From NCBI RefSeq assembly GCF_947242115.1, contig NC_074716.1, positions 990,001 through 1,054,000 on the forward strand: a DNA stretch of 64,000 nt, read 5' to 3'. The translations under genes were made by a program, and so were the position numbers. Under the pieces are notes generated by a model, which was not told the DNA's origin, searched no databases, and saw only the letters and a program-made list of their open reading frames with translations. Shown piece by piece: positions 20,711-31,197 of this stretch. Source of the stretch: Biomphalaria glabrata. Its lineage: Eukaryota > Mollusca > Gastropoda > Planorbidae. Position 1 is the first letter of the stretch; the number at the start of each line of letters is the position of its first letter.

Positions 20711-20887
20711 CAGTACTAACTCTTACATTACACTTGAAATCTGTCATGGAGTTACAACAGCGTATTGTATAATAAGGCAGTGCCGCCTCCACGTTTTAAA
20801 GATTTACATTTTTTACAACGAAATGAGATTATATTTACAAGTACTCAATCTCTTTATTTACAAACATAGCATACTTTTAGAGATGTC

Positions 20888-21416
20888 TGTGACGATCACA
20901 CTTGCCGGGGATTATATTATCAAACTTGACAATTCAATGAAATGAAGAAAGAAACATCTCTCTGTATTTTCTTAAAACTTCTTTAATAATACTTCTTCAA
21001 CTTTCACATAAAATGACTTCTCAATTCAATAACAACTTGACTTGATACTTCATAAATAAAACTTAAAGATATATGAAACTTCACTTAGTATAACATTCAA
21101 CTTCAACTAATGGACCCGCTAATATCACAAAACTTATAACCATTACTAATCGAGGACTAAGCGAGGACCCCGTCTAACTGACTTTCCCTTAATTTATACC
21201 TTTCTTAATCGTACATTCCAGAATCATGGAAACTTCTCCCCCTAATTATTTTAGTAACTTTGACCTTCTAGAAGCTGACGTGTGCTATTTTTTTCCCTTA
21301 ACCTCTTTCTTTGATTGGATATCTAAAATTAACTTATTTACGCTGGACACTTGCACTGGTTTGACCTCGAGCTTCTAGAAACTGGTCGAAATAGATCACA
21401 GACTCGACTCGTGACA
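20888..21416 (-). mobile_element. solo LTR (fossil LTR retroelement)
   Basis: 529 bp starting TGTGACGA and ending TCGTGACA, flanked on both sides by the 5-bp direct repeat 'atgtc' (20883-20887 and 21417-21421). A TATAAAT-like box on the minus strand near 21195 suggests minus orientation. No internal region remains, as expected after recombination between two LTRs. The intact target duplication suggests moderate age. Confidence 0.75.
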
Positions 21417-21477
21417 ATGTCAATACTACTAAGTTTATTTATATTGGAGCTTCAAGAGGGCAGGGGCCTCCATAATA

Positions 21478-21690
21478 AAGGCATATTCCTTGTTCCATAT
21501 GCCAGGACAAATCTGTAATAACGCTCCTTCATCCCTAGTTCTACTAGAGCATGCCAGCCAGGAAAAACTAATGACGACAAAATTTAAGTCATCTGTTAAG
21601 AGGCATGACTAGATGCATGACGTGTAGGACGTAATCATCCTCTTATTTGAAGTAACGTCTGTATTATATAAGATAAGATTTGAAATTAAT
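21478..21690 (+). mobile_element. LINE 3' end (family of 14225)
   Basis: Plus-strand C-terminal coding remnant around 'agttctactagagcatgcca', then 'ggcatgactagatgcatgac', 'gtaggacgtaatcatcct', 'gaagtaacgtctgtattata' and an AAGAT-type tail. Confidence 0.75.
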
Positions 21691-21703
21691 TAATTAATTC
21701 ATT

Positions 21704-21710
<7 letters not shown>

Positions 21711-21763
<53 letters not shown>
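21711..21763. repeat. (GA)n microsatellite
   Basis: About 26 dinucleotide units. Confidence 0.97.
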
Positions 21764-21769
<6 letters not shown>

Positions 21770-22231
21770 GCTTTAATCACAGCGTAGAACGGAAAGAAAT
21801 TGAAGGTGTACAATCATTGTAATAGACTAAAACAACACGAGCTTCAATAAACACAATGATTTTATTCGTCCTTATTTATGCTCTCCACTCCAGCCACTTG
21901 TTCTCTATACTCTGATTTCCTTTTACACACAGTCCCTGACACACTGCTGTTCACTCAAGCATGTACACTCAAGGTCTACTGGTCATTTCATACACAGGCA
22001 CACACACTGCACTACCAGCCACGCAAAACACATACACTTACTATCACAATCATTACCAGATCCATATTTACTTAAAGGAAAGCTATAGCTAAGTTAGGGC
22101 CCTCAAGTAATAGTTTTCACTGGCATATACGATCTGTACTTATAAAAGGCAAAAAAAAAGTGGGGGCTCTTAATTAAGTAAAAAAAAATAAAAAATTAGG
22201 GCCTGTTTAAGAGTAGGCCTAAATACGGGAC
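21764..22231. other. no gene recognised
   Basis: No supported feature. The 65-codon plus-strand frame at 21878 has no family resemblance. Confidence 0.4.
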
Positions 22232-22330
22232 TAAGACTAAGACAGCTATTGAACCTTATGGAAATTTGTTGTGCTTACAAGGACACAGTTCTCATATAAA
22301 AACAACACAACAGAAACATACACATAAATA
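22232..22330. repeat. dispersed repeat, second copy
   Basis: Same sequence as 15906-16000, followed by 'tacacataaatacaac'. It gives the uninterrupted form of the repeat that split the SINE at 15.9 kb. Confidence 0.65.
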
Positions 22331-22422
22331 CAACAATCAACATAAAGAGTTCATTCGGAGATTACACAACTTTTATGCAGGTCACAGCACGTGACACACA
22401 CACACACACACAAACACTGGGC

Positions 22423-22933
22423 CGATCCTAACTATTGCAGAGCCCTATGCGAAACGGAGTATGCGGGTCCCAGTCTGTGTAGGGATACGGATAATAAGTG
22501 ACAATTAAGAGTTTGTATTAGAAAATAAATGTGTCATCGCATTTTATTCTTTCTTTGCTACGTACAAAATCACGATCAGAGTTTTTAAAAAATATCACTT
22601 TTATTCTTTTTTTTTTAAGAGATCGAGATATTTTACATCTATATTTTACATCTATATGTATATGCCAGTGACTCTTATAGTAAAAAAAAAAGGAAAGGAA
22701 CTAACGCTTTAGGTTAAAATTTGTAGTATTTTTATTAAACGAAAGCTTACAATGCCTTTTTATATCGCGCGTAGAATTGGCGTTTTCCATAATAATGACA
22801 CACCAAAACGACAATTTTGTCTTTTTCCTGAAGATTTTCATGAGTTTTCAGGAGATTTAGAGTTAGCGCGGGCTTATGAAAGTGTTCGGCCCACTGCGAC
22901 CGCATAGGTGGCAGTGGCCTGAGGCCGGCCCAG
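22423..22933. mobile_element. MITE-like element with ACTGGGCCG ends
   Basis: Starts 'actgggccgatcctaac' and ends 'ctgaggccggcccagt', inverted at the outer nine bases. The segment 'gagccctatgcgaaacgga' through 'cagtctgtgtagggat' matches, inverted, 25175-25220. Flanks are CA-rich, so a target duplication cannot be judged. Confidence 0.6.
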
Positions 22934-22983
22934 TATACACACACAGGAAACAATCCCAATGTGATTGTAACTAAGGGTTACGG

Positions 22984-23175
22984 CATTGGCGTAGCTAGGG
23001 TCGTGGGAGAAGGTGGGAGGATTTGAATATTCCTAGCGGGACCCCACTTGAGGGGTGCCTCCAAATTAGTGTTTTTTACTATAAAAAAATTAAATATTAC
23101 GCAAAATGCAGGGCCCCCAAAGAAGTCAAGCCTACCCTGCCCCCAAGCAATGGAAAATTCCTAGTTACGCCCCTG
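22984..23175. mobile_element. short MITE, CGTAGCTAG family
   Basis: 192 bp from 'cattggcgtagctagggtc' to 'cctagttacgcccctg'. Flanking 8-mers 'ggttacgg' and 'ggttattg' agree at six of eight positions, as for an aged hAT-type target duplication. It is related in reverse to 6319-6480. Confidence 0.75.
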
Positions 23176-23183
23176 GGTTATTG

Positions 23184-23640
23184 TGACGCAATGTAAGACG
23201 ACAACGGAGACAAAAACTTGTTTTTCTTTTCTGCCGGAGAGGGGAGCAGGCAGGGGAGGTAATCCACAAACTAAAGGACGTTAATTATCAAATGCTTTAT
23301 ACCAGGGATGCCCAAAGTACGGCCCGAATTCTTAATAATTTTTTAAAATTTAAATTGGCGAACATTTTGTAATATACTCGACACAATTCATCAACACATT
23401 GTAAATACATGATTAAATCGAGAGCGCAGAGTGACTTTTTATCTTCAATAGATGTATGTTTAACTCGGAAACTAATATAGATCTAGTTGTTTCTCATTTT
23501 TAAAAAAAAAAAAAAAAAAAAAACTTCGTTAGGTTGAATATGGCCTTGCATATTAATAAGAAAAAAACCTAGCCATATCTCGTATTGAACACAGACTTGA
23601 TATGTCATTAAAGGCTTCTTTTGGTGGGTTGTATCTGTGA
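23184..23640. other. no gene recognised
   Basis: Contains 'ccagggatgcccaaagtacg' at 23303, a hAT-type terminus without a partner, and a poly-A run at 23499-23523. Confidence 0.4.
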
Positions 23641-23644
23641 ACAA

Positions 23645-23935
23645 TATGGGCGCGGCGGCTGAATGGTTAAACGGCTTGGCTGCCAAACCTGGGGTCCTGG
23701 GTTCGAATCCCGGTAATGACTGGGATTTGAGTTCGGGACTATCAGGGCGCCCCTGAGTACACCCTCTAATGAATACCTGACTTCAGTTGGGGACAGTAAA
23801 GGAGCTTGGTCTTTGTGCTGGCCACATGACACCCTGCTCGTTAACCGTTGGCCAAAGAAACTGATGACTTATAACATCATCTTCCCTATAGACCGTGACC
23901 GTATGGTCTAAAAGGGGAACTGTACTTTATCTCTG
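23645..23935 (+). mobile_element. tRNA-derived SINE, family 1
   Basis: Full-length copy: head 'gcggctgaatggttaaacgg', B-box 'gggttcgaatcccgg', 'cttcagttggggacagtaaa', 'gctggccacatgacaccc' and the terminal 'ggtctaaaaggggaactgta'. Confidence 0.9.
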
Positions 23936-23984
23936 AACAATATTCATAGAAAAATATCATCTGAGTCAGAGATAAGACTAGAAG

Positions 23985-24720
23985 AATGTTGACGTCCTCC
24001 AACTCTTTGCTGTTAGTACTTGAAATGAAATGGGCTTCAAATACTAAAACATTTCGACCACTTTTTTTATGCCCATGAAATTCGTCATGTTACTGAGAAA
24101 CAATGACATCAATAGTGCCGTAAAATGCGTTGAATTTGAAAGTCTTCTTTTGAGTATTCTCTTCTTGGTCATTAGTAGTAGGCTCATCAAATAGCTTCTT
24201 AACTTTCCGCAATCGTGTAGAGCAGCGGTTCTCAACCTTTTAAGCTCTGCGACCCCTTTTTACAATCCCACTCTGCCGCGACCCCCCCCCCCGACACACA
24301 CATACAGCAATAGAAGAGTAGGCAATAACAATCCATAGTTTCGATGGTGTTAAGCGACCCCTGGCAAATGTTCAATCGACCCCCAAGAGGTCGAGACCCA
24401 CAGGTTGAGAACCCCTGGTGTAGAGGGAAAAAACTGCATCAACAATTAAAAGTTCTGCTACTTTAGCAGCCCCTTTTATCTTACACTCAAAAAGTCATTC
24501 TCTAATTATTTATTTCATTATAGATCTTCTGCAGTTGTTTATCTGCTTTATGTAGATCTTGCTGCTAACTTTCCAACATTTTTAACACATCGTTGATTTC
24601 GCTTACAATTGTGCACTGGACAATAAGAAGAACATTATATACAAATGTCTCTTATGGCCCTCAAAGTGCAAAAGTTTGTTTTTTAATAAACACAGCAGAA
24701 AGAAGTCAGTTTAGATCTCT
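23985..24720 (-). pseudogene. decayed hAT transposase (ZMYM1-like)
   Basis: Minus-strand pieces match the spacing of hAT transposases of the ZMYM1/DUF4371 type: near 24540-24610 a piece like CTIVSEINDVLKMLE..QQDL, and near 24050-24180 a piece like KTFKFNAFYGTIDVIVSQ then GRNVLVFEAHFIS. Several stops interrupt it. A 195-bp MITE (24223-24417) sits inside. The assignment rests on pattern only; the alternative is an unrelated relic. Confidence 0.45.
24223..24417. mobile_element. hAT-type MITE with perfect 8-bp target duplication
   Basis: Begins 'cagcggttctcaacctttt' and ends 'caggttgagaacccctg', imperfect inverted repeats of the common CAG(C/T)GGTTCTCAACC type. It is flanked by identical 'gtgtagag' at 24215-24222 and 24418-24425. 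A second copy is at 36874-37072. Confidence 0.92.
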
Positions 24721-24970
24721 GACTTAAGTCCTAGAATTTTGTAGGGTGTCAATACAAAATACCTATAATTAACTATGTTATAGTTATAGAAAAAAGAAAC
24801 AAATTGAGCTTTCAGAAAATTGAATAATTAGCAAGTATGTCACAATTTTGATTCCTGACCATCAGGACTATCCCTATAGACTAAAATGTTATTGTCACCC
24901 CTCTTCCCATTTCCATTTTCTCTTTCTCTACAACACATAAATATTTTCTTAACCAAACTCTTCCCCCCCC
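24721..24970. other. no gene recognised
   Basis: Nothing supported in this AT-rich stretch. Confidence 0.35.
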
Positions 24971-24975
24971 CCACA

Positions 24976-25225
24976 CAGGGCCGGTGTGAGGCCATTGCAA
25001 CCTATGCCTCAGCAGTGGGCCCTGCCCTTTCTTAGGCCCCGCGCTAATTCTAGATCATAATCTTATATCTTATATATTACAGACGTTACTTTAAAAAGAA
25101 GATGATTACGTCCAACGCGTCATGCATTTACTCATGCATAATTAACCAATAATCATAATTTTCCCTAATTATTCTTATCCCTACACAGACTGGGCCCGCT
25201 CAATCCGTTTCGCATAGGGCCCTGC
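24976..25225. mobile_element. MITE relic split by a LINE 3' end
   Basis: Begins 'cagggccggtgtgaggccat' and resumes at 'tccctacacagactgggccc...cgcatagggccctgcc', the part shared with 22423-22933. The middle (25060-25150) is a LINE 3' end on the minus strand ('acagacgttactttaaaaag', 'gatgattacgtccaacgcgt'). Confidence 0.6.
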
Positions 25226-25316
25226 CCCCCCCCCCCCATTCCTTGAATACTATTCATGGTTTTATAAAATATACAGAAGAAGAAACATAGTGGAATGATC
25301 AAGCAACTATTGTTAC

Positions 25317-25540
25317 CTCAAATGCACGGTCAGAGCTAGCCACCGCTACAGTTAACCTGGTTGAGAGTAAATTCTTACAATGAAGTAATCTCAAATGCAC
25401 GGTACGAGCTAGCCACCGCTACAATTAACCTGGTTGAGAGTAAATTCTTACAATGAAGTAATCTCAAATGCACGGTCAGAGCTAGCCACCACTACAATTA
25501 ACCTGGTTGAGAGCAGTTTCTTACAATGAAGTAATTTAAG
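25317..25540. repeat. 73-bp tandem repeat, three copies
   Basis: 'ctcaaatgcacggt' starts at 25317, 25390 and 25463, an exact 73-bp period. The unit also contains 'gagctagccaccgctacaat' and 'taacctggttgagag'. The last copy is the most diverged. Confidence 0.93.
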
Positions 25541-25844
25541 TCGCTAGTACGCTGACTTTAGCTTAAAAACACTGATTAATGTTTTAAAACGAATATAACG
25601 TTTTGGGTAGAAAGTTAAGAACATTTTGAGGAGGATTTGTAGATTCTACTTTTTAATCGGTTCTTACAAAAGTGTTTTTTTTTTTCACTTTGATATCATC
25701 CCCTAAATCTCATGTGGCCCCTTTTTGTCATCCGTCATGGGCTCAAGTGAAATAAACCCCGTTGAGCTAGTGTTGCTACGTCACAAGCTGTGTCCCCTGA
25801 TGGTCGTGGTCCTGGGTTCATTGAACCCCTTTGTGCCACTGATA

Positions 25845-25880
25845 CCATGCTCAAATAGCACTAAGAAAGATGGAGCATTC

Positions 25881-25923
<43 letters not shown>

Positions 25924-26015
25924 AGCAAATGGAATAAGAAATGTACCTTTATCTCTGTGTCTTTCTGAGTATTTATACAGGTTTTGTTTTCTATTTGTAG
26001 ATTTATAGCTCGTAT
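25845..26015 (-). mobile_element. LINE C-terminal relic with (AT)n expansion
   Basis: 'atgctcaaatagcactaaga' and 'tctctgtgtctttctgagta' match the 14225-14680 LINE family in minus orientation. A (TA)n run at 25882-25921 has grown inside it. Confidence 0.6.
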
Positions 26016-26034
26016 TTGGCAAATACAGACAAGG

Positions 26035-26170
26035 AAAACCTCCCCTAATTAACGTTATCTAATTAACACCTAATTAACATTACTTAATTAACATTACCTT
26101 ATAAACATCACCTAATTAACGCCACCTAAATAACATCACCTAAATTAACGTCACCTGATTTGCATCAACT
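26035..26170. repeat. short tandem repeat of 'acctaattaac' type
   Basis: Seven or so degenerate ~15-bp units of 'cacctaattaacatta'. Confidence 0.75.
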
Positions 26171-26180
26171 AAATAGGCGC

Positions 26181-26465
26181 TGTTGTTATTTAGTTTTAGT
26201 TAGGGGAGACGACTCCAGAACGTGAGACTAAAAGGTTGTGTTATTGTAGTGAGTTAAATCATGTTAAGAAATATTCTTACTAAAGTCTACTCCATGTATT
26301 TGGTTTCATATTAACTTGATTTTGTCTATATTAAAATTAAAGTTTTATCTAGTTTTGTTCACAAAATGAAGTTATTCAAGTTATTTGAAGTTTTATTTGT
26401 TTAGATACATTACGCCTATAGCGGTTTAGTTGTTTGCCAGCTGATTGGTGCTATAAGTCAACGAC
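26181..26465 (+). mobile_element. LTR-like direct repeat A (fossil)
   Basis: About 265 bp that match 27479-27745 in the same orientation: 'agacgactccagaacgtgag', 'aaggttgtgttattgtagtg', 'aaagttttat', 'tacgcctatag'. Both copies end with 'tggtgctataagtcaacg' or its near-identical partner, which resembles a tRNA-Leu-type primer-binding site just outside an LTR. No gag or pol lies between the copies, only a LINE relic and a satellite. Confidence 0.55.
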
Positions 26466-26564
26466 AGGCAACAACACACACTATCATCAAATCATGTATA
26501 ATTTGTACAGTACACACACGCACACACATACGCAGTACAATGATTGTTTTTTTTTTAATCATAC

Positions 26565-26775
26565 ATGTCCATCTCAGATCTATGGATGACGTCAAAGGCA
26601 ACCTAAAAGCAGTGGACATTGATACTGACCACTGGGAAGACTTAGTCCTAGACTGCACTTCTTGGAGAGAGATGGTGACCAAGAAAGCGATGTACAGGGA
26701 ACATAAGAACATGGGTCTCAGCTCTGAAAGAAAAGCGTGCCAAACGAGAAATGGCTGGCGAACCACTAGTCGTGA
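26565..26775 (+). pseudogene. LINE polymerase C-terminal relic
   Basis: Reads SMDDVKGNLKAVDIDTDHWE, DLVLDCTSWREMVTKKA and SSERKACQT, matching the region before the terminal zinc finger in LINE polymerases (WEdlv.DRs.WR). It is upstream-less and 3'-truncated by the satellite. Confidence 0.65.
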
Positions 26776-27215
26776 GCCACTAGTCTGCGAATCACTAGTC
26801 TGTGAACCACTAGTCGTGAACCACTAGTCGTGAACCACTAGTCTGTGAACCACTAGTCGTGAACCACTATCCGTAAACCACTATCCAGTGAACCACTAGA
26901 CGTAAACCACTAGTCTGTGAACCACTAGTCTGTGAACCACTAGTCTTTGAACCACTATCCAGTGAACCACTAGTCTGTGAACCACTAGTCGTGAACCACT
27001 AGTCTGTGAACCACTAGTCGTGAACCACTAGTCTGTGAACCACTAGTCGTGAACCACTATCCGTGAACCACTATCCAGTGAACCACTAGACGTAAACCAC
27101 TAGTCTGTGAACCACTAGTCTGTGAACCACTAGTCGTGAACCACTAGTCTGTGAACCACTAGTCGTGAACCACTAGTCCGTGAACCACTAGTCGTGAACC
27201 ACTAGTCTGTGAACC
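26764..27215. repeat. ACTAGT minisatellite
   Basis: Units 'gaaccactagtctgt' and 'gaaccactagtcgt' of 15-17 bp alternate about 28 times, with occasional 'ctatcc(a)gt' variants. A block from 'ctagtctgtgaacc...gacgtaaacc' occurs twice, showing larger duplications. Confidence 0.92.
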
Positions 27216-27478
27216 AGTTGAAAAATAAAGAATGAATTGCTTAAGGCTGAGAATGGGTGTGTGAGAAAAAAAGTGTACAATTATCTAAGAGGACAAAACC
27301 CTACATATTGATCCATATCTATGAATACTGAAGGCAAACCTTGCATGATAGCCAAACGGTCCAACGGGATTCTTTCTCGGGGGGGGGGGGTAAGGGTTGT
27401 TATTCATTGTGTGTGTGTGTTTATTTATGGTGAAGATGGGAAGATGTTAGCGTGCGAATGATGCAACATAGGTGGCGT
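27216..27478. other. spacer, no gene
   Basis: Includes a G run at 27380-27390 and a short (GT)n at 27409-27420. Confidence 0.4.
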
Positions 27479-27745
27479 TGTCGTCTGTGGTCTTAATTAG
27501 GACAGACGACTCCAGAACCTGAGACTGAAAGGTTGTGTCATTGTAGTGACTTAGATTTTGTTAAAAGATATTATTACTAAAATCTAGTACATTTTTTTAA
27601 ATCTCACATCAACTAGATTTTGTCAATATTTTAATAAAAGTTTTATTTTGTTTCGATCACGAAAGGAAGTTATTTAAAGTTTTATTAGTCAAGATATAAT
27701 ACGCCTATAGATGTCTACCAGCAGTTTGGTGCTACAAGTCAACGA
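27479..27745 (+). mobile_element. LTR-like direct repeat B (fossil)
   Basis: Partner of 26181-26465, about 1.3 kb away in the same orientation, with the same 3' neighbour 'tttggtgctacaagtcaacg'. Divergence between the two is visible throughout, so they are old or come from separate insertions. Confidence 0.55.
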
Positions 27746-28231
27746 GCGTGAACAGCAAGGGGGATTGGGCAGGGTAAAAATGTTCCAGTGTTTTTTAATC
27801 TAACATTCATTAATTATTAGGAGGAAAATAATCGCTCTAGAAGTTGTAAAAGGGAGAACTTTTAATTATTTTGTTGTTACGAATCTGTTTGATAAAACCT
27901 TCGTCTCGATGCTTGTTGATTGTATCAGATTCCGCAAAAAAATCTCGCGTGAGAAGGTACAAGATACATTTATAAAACCTTTATCTTATCTTATTTTCCC
28001 TTTCTCCTCTAAGACAAAGAAGATATAAAAAAAAAAAATGGGGAGATAATTTTCCAGTCTCAAGTCTCAATGTGTTTGCGTGGAAGAGATTTGGAAAAAA
28101 TAAATCTTGGAGAAAATGTAGGCCTATTTAGCTTTTTACTGCACGACTTAAGGTTCTTAATAACTCACACTTTTGCGTGCACGGAGTGGTTAAGAAATAT
28201 AGATAAAAGCAAAACAGACTTCCGAAAATCC
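27746..28231. other. no gene recognised
   Basis: No supported exon or element. Confidence 0.4.
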
Positions 28232-28515
28232 AACTCATTTTGTCCTCTATTGTTAAGCTTTGTCCTCCTTTTGTCCTCTATTGTCAAGCTCAGTCCTCAT
28301 TTAGTCACCTATTGCCAAGCTTTGTCCTCGTTTTGTCCGCTATTATCAAGCTCTGTTCTCATTTTGTCACCTTTTGTCCTCCATTGTCAAGCTTTGTCCT
28401 CTTTTCAATCATACTTTGTCAAGCGTTGTCTTCTATTGTTCTTTTTTTTTTTCTTTTTCGTCAAGCTTCGTCCTCTTTTTGTCCTCTTTTGTAAAACTTT
28501 GTCCTCCTATTCGTC
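28232..28515. repeat. degenerate ~39-bp repeat
   Basis: 'ttttgtcctctattgtcaag' plus 'ctttgtcctc' alternates about seven times with many changes. Open plus-strand frames (e.g. 28070-28564) arise from this pyrimidine-rich repeat. Confidence 0.8.
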
Positions 28516-29085
28516 CTCTCCTGGGTGTGCAGGTATCTGGAAATCTGTTTGTTACCATAGTTGATTAGGTTAAGAGGATAGTTCAACTCTACCAGGCCAT
28601 AGGTTTTGTCTGAATAAGAAAACTCTTTAAACAAAGAGATGAAAAAGAACAAAGAGATCTTCCGATTTTGCTGTCAAAAACTCTAGTAAAATCCCGACTT
28701 CCGCCTCACTTTATTCATCTCTTTCAAAAGTCAGACCAAAAAGCATGAAATAGATCTGACTCTTGAAAATCTCAGGGATTTTGATGGCGATCGAAACAAA
28801 TAATAACCAGCAGGGCTAGATGTTGTTAGCGCCTATTCAAAAATGTTTGCATGAAAACCATGGAGCTATACTAATGGAACACCAGCTTCGAGATTTTATG
28901 ATCGGAGTGCCGCACATGGCTAGCTACATGGCTAGCTACGCTTCTGACTAAATACAATAGACCTAATATTTTAAATATGTACAAAACATGAGATAGTAAA
29001 TGAATGAACAAATCAAAACATGCCCAATACAAACCACTTCCTATACCTAACAACATAACGTTTAAACAAGAAAACTTCACACGCA
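28516..29085. other. no gene recognised
   Basis: At 28915-28947 'catggctagctacatggctagc' and 'tacgcttctg' look like a fragment of a CGTAGCTAG MITE end. Nothing else was seen. Confidence 0.4.
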
Positions 29086-29089
29086 CACT

Positions 29090-29310
29090 ACACCAATTAA
29101 AGCTGGGTGGACTCAGAAGCGCCAGATTCTGAAATTAAAAGTCTTCCCCAGGATTTGAACCCGGGACCTGGTTTGAAAGCCAAGTGCTTTTTCTGCTCAA
29201 CCAAATATCCTCAAAATAAAAAAAATCCCAGTCTTAACCAGGGTTTGAACTCGTGACTCTTGTTTGAAGCCAGGTTGTGCTTTTTCTACTCAGCCACCCC
29301 GCCTCCTTCA
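29090..29310 (-). mobile_element. family-1 SINE with two tRNA-like heads
   Basis: Minus-strand pieces: 'gaacccgggacctggtttga' at 29157 and a second head 'gaactcgtgactcttgtttg' at 29248, each followed by the 'ccaagtgctttttctgctca'-type A-box side. They are tandem, about 90 bp apart. The 3' body beyond 'ttaaagctgggtggactcag' is missing. Confidence 0.75.
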
Positions 29311-29640
29311 AAACTATTAACCCAAGTTAAACAAAGACTTGCAAATCATGGAACACATGGAACATTAATTCTGATTTCAGAACTTGTCTAATAAGCTTCC
29401 CAGGATCACTTGCAATACAGCAGCTTTTTATTTTCAGAAATCTTCTTGATGAATTATTTACTCTAGCTTATAAGCAACATCTATCCAGTTCACTTTGAAT
29501 GTCTATACTTATTTTTTCTGCAGTTATCCTACAAAATTTATTAAAGTGAAAGTCCGATGGTTTTGACAATTGTTGATATAATATGATTATGATTTACAGA
29601 AAATGAATATATTATTCTTTTTTTTTTAATTTGCAAGAAT
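29311..29640. other. no gene recognised
   Basis: Nothing supported. Confidence 0.35.
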
Positions 29641-29644
29641 AACT

Positions 29645-30030
29645 TAGTAATTCAAAGTCCACAACTCGCAAGCATATAAAAATGCAGAGCTAGAGAGGAG
29701 GATCCTAGCAAATGGAATTGAGATGCTACAGAAGGATCCTAGCATCACATTTAAAGACCGCGTTACAAACCAAGAGATCAGAGACAAGTTTACTGCAGCG
29801 ATCGGAGCCCATGATGACCTGCTAACTATTGTAAAAAGACGAAAGCTTAAATATGGCCATATTACAAGATCTACGGGGCTCGCAAAGATCTTTCTTCGGG
29901 GAACAGTACCAGAAAAATGAAGAAGAGGCAGACAGAGAAAGCGATGGGAGGACAACATAAAAGAATGGACGGGCCTGTCATTGAGAGAGGTTCTAAACAA
30001 GGCAAAACGGTCAGATTTTCACGGAATTTC
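29645..30030 (+). pseudogene. LINE reverse-transcriptase C-terminal relic
   Basis: Reads ITFKDRVTNQEIRDKFTAAI, GAHDDLLTIVKRRKLKYGHI and TRSTGLAKIFLRGTVP, then after a stop RRGRQRKRWEDNIKEWTGL. This is the C-terminal half of the same LINE type as the endonuclease relics at 545 and 36179. Truncated at both ends. Confidence 0.82.
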
Positions 30031-31017
30031 TGTGACGTCACGAGTGGGCACTCAAATCCTATAGATCTACTAATCCGAGCACTGGTACTTGTCTTCCGAG
30101 AATTTAATATGAGCATATGCCTTTGCAAATTATTTGCTCTTCAGCTGAATAAATATTTCCAATTTTCCCTTTAAAACTTCATCTCTTGGAAACAAATGAA
30201 AAGGGACACTAATTTCTGTGTCAGCATACTTGTGTGTTGGTCACTCATTGCTGTGCTGGTCACTTATAGTGTTGGTCAATTCTAGAGTGCAGTCATCACC
30301 AGTGTGAACACAAGTTTTTCTGTTTGAGAAAATTTGCATTTAGGCCAGTGATGTCCTAAACTAAACCTTCTTGCCGTAATAAAAGCAATAGTTAGTTATT
30401 GTACCAAGGTGTTTGGCTGGTTGGTTTAGTCAAAGTTCCATATGTATGAGACCTTATCTTTATTGTCATAATTTTGTCATAATTATGATACTAATTAAAA
30501 TTGAATGTTAAGGCCCGACTTTTGTAACCCAAGTCTGGGACAATCTTACTTGTAAAAATGAACAACTTTTAATTAATTAATTTTTAAGTAATAATGTATG
30601 GTTGTGGGGTTGGGGGGGGGATCAGTTTAACCAATGCACAATAATTTGTTGATAACAGCTCTGGAACATTGGCTAAGGAATTAATGAATAGTTGATCATT
30701 TCTCTCATAATTAAAAAAAAAGTAATTTTAACTTGTTTTTTCAAAGTGAAAGCTTTATGTTTGAGTAAATGAATAGTTAATATTTGAGTGAATGAAGGCT
30801 TTATGATGTTTGAGTGAATGGATGCTTTATGTCTGAGTGAATCAAAGCCTATTAAACATTCAGAAATTGTGATGTTAATATTAAGTCTGTGTGTATAGTT
30901 GTGACCAATTGTATGGTATTGAAAAAACATGTAAAATGTTTGAAAAGTTAGTTTAGGTATTTGTTTATAGATTTCATTTCACTTTTTATTTTCAACCTTT
31001 TTCTATGGTCAGTATCT
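30031..31017. other. no gene; weak 30-bp repeat
   Basis: 30740-30850 has four imperfect units of 'tttgagtgaatg..ggcttta'. Otherwise AT-rich DNA without recognisable features. Confidence 0.45.
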
Positions 31018-31197
31018 TCATATCTGCCTGGTCGTGCGGTTTGCACGCTGGACTGTCGTTCAGATTTATCGATGGTCCCTGGTTCAAACCGTGCCCGCTC
31101 CCATCCCCCGTCGTCCTGCGAGAGGTTTGGACTAGGAAGTAATTATCTTCAACTCTGAAGGAACATCCGAAACATGTAAAACATTTTACAAACATAT
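31018..31197 (+). mobile_element. tRNA-derived SINE, family 2
   Basis: Second copy of the 3530-3727 family: 'ctgcctggtcgtgcggtttg', B-box 'tggttcaaaccgtg', 'cccgtcgtcctgcgagag', ending 'aaacattttacaaaca'. Confidence 0.88.

Noticed and set aside
28070-28564. 164-codon Leu/Ser-rich frame
   Set aside because: Most of it is the degenerate ~39-bp pyrimidine repeat; no signal or domain pattern outside it.
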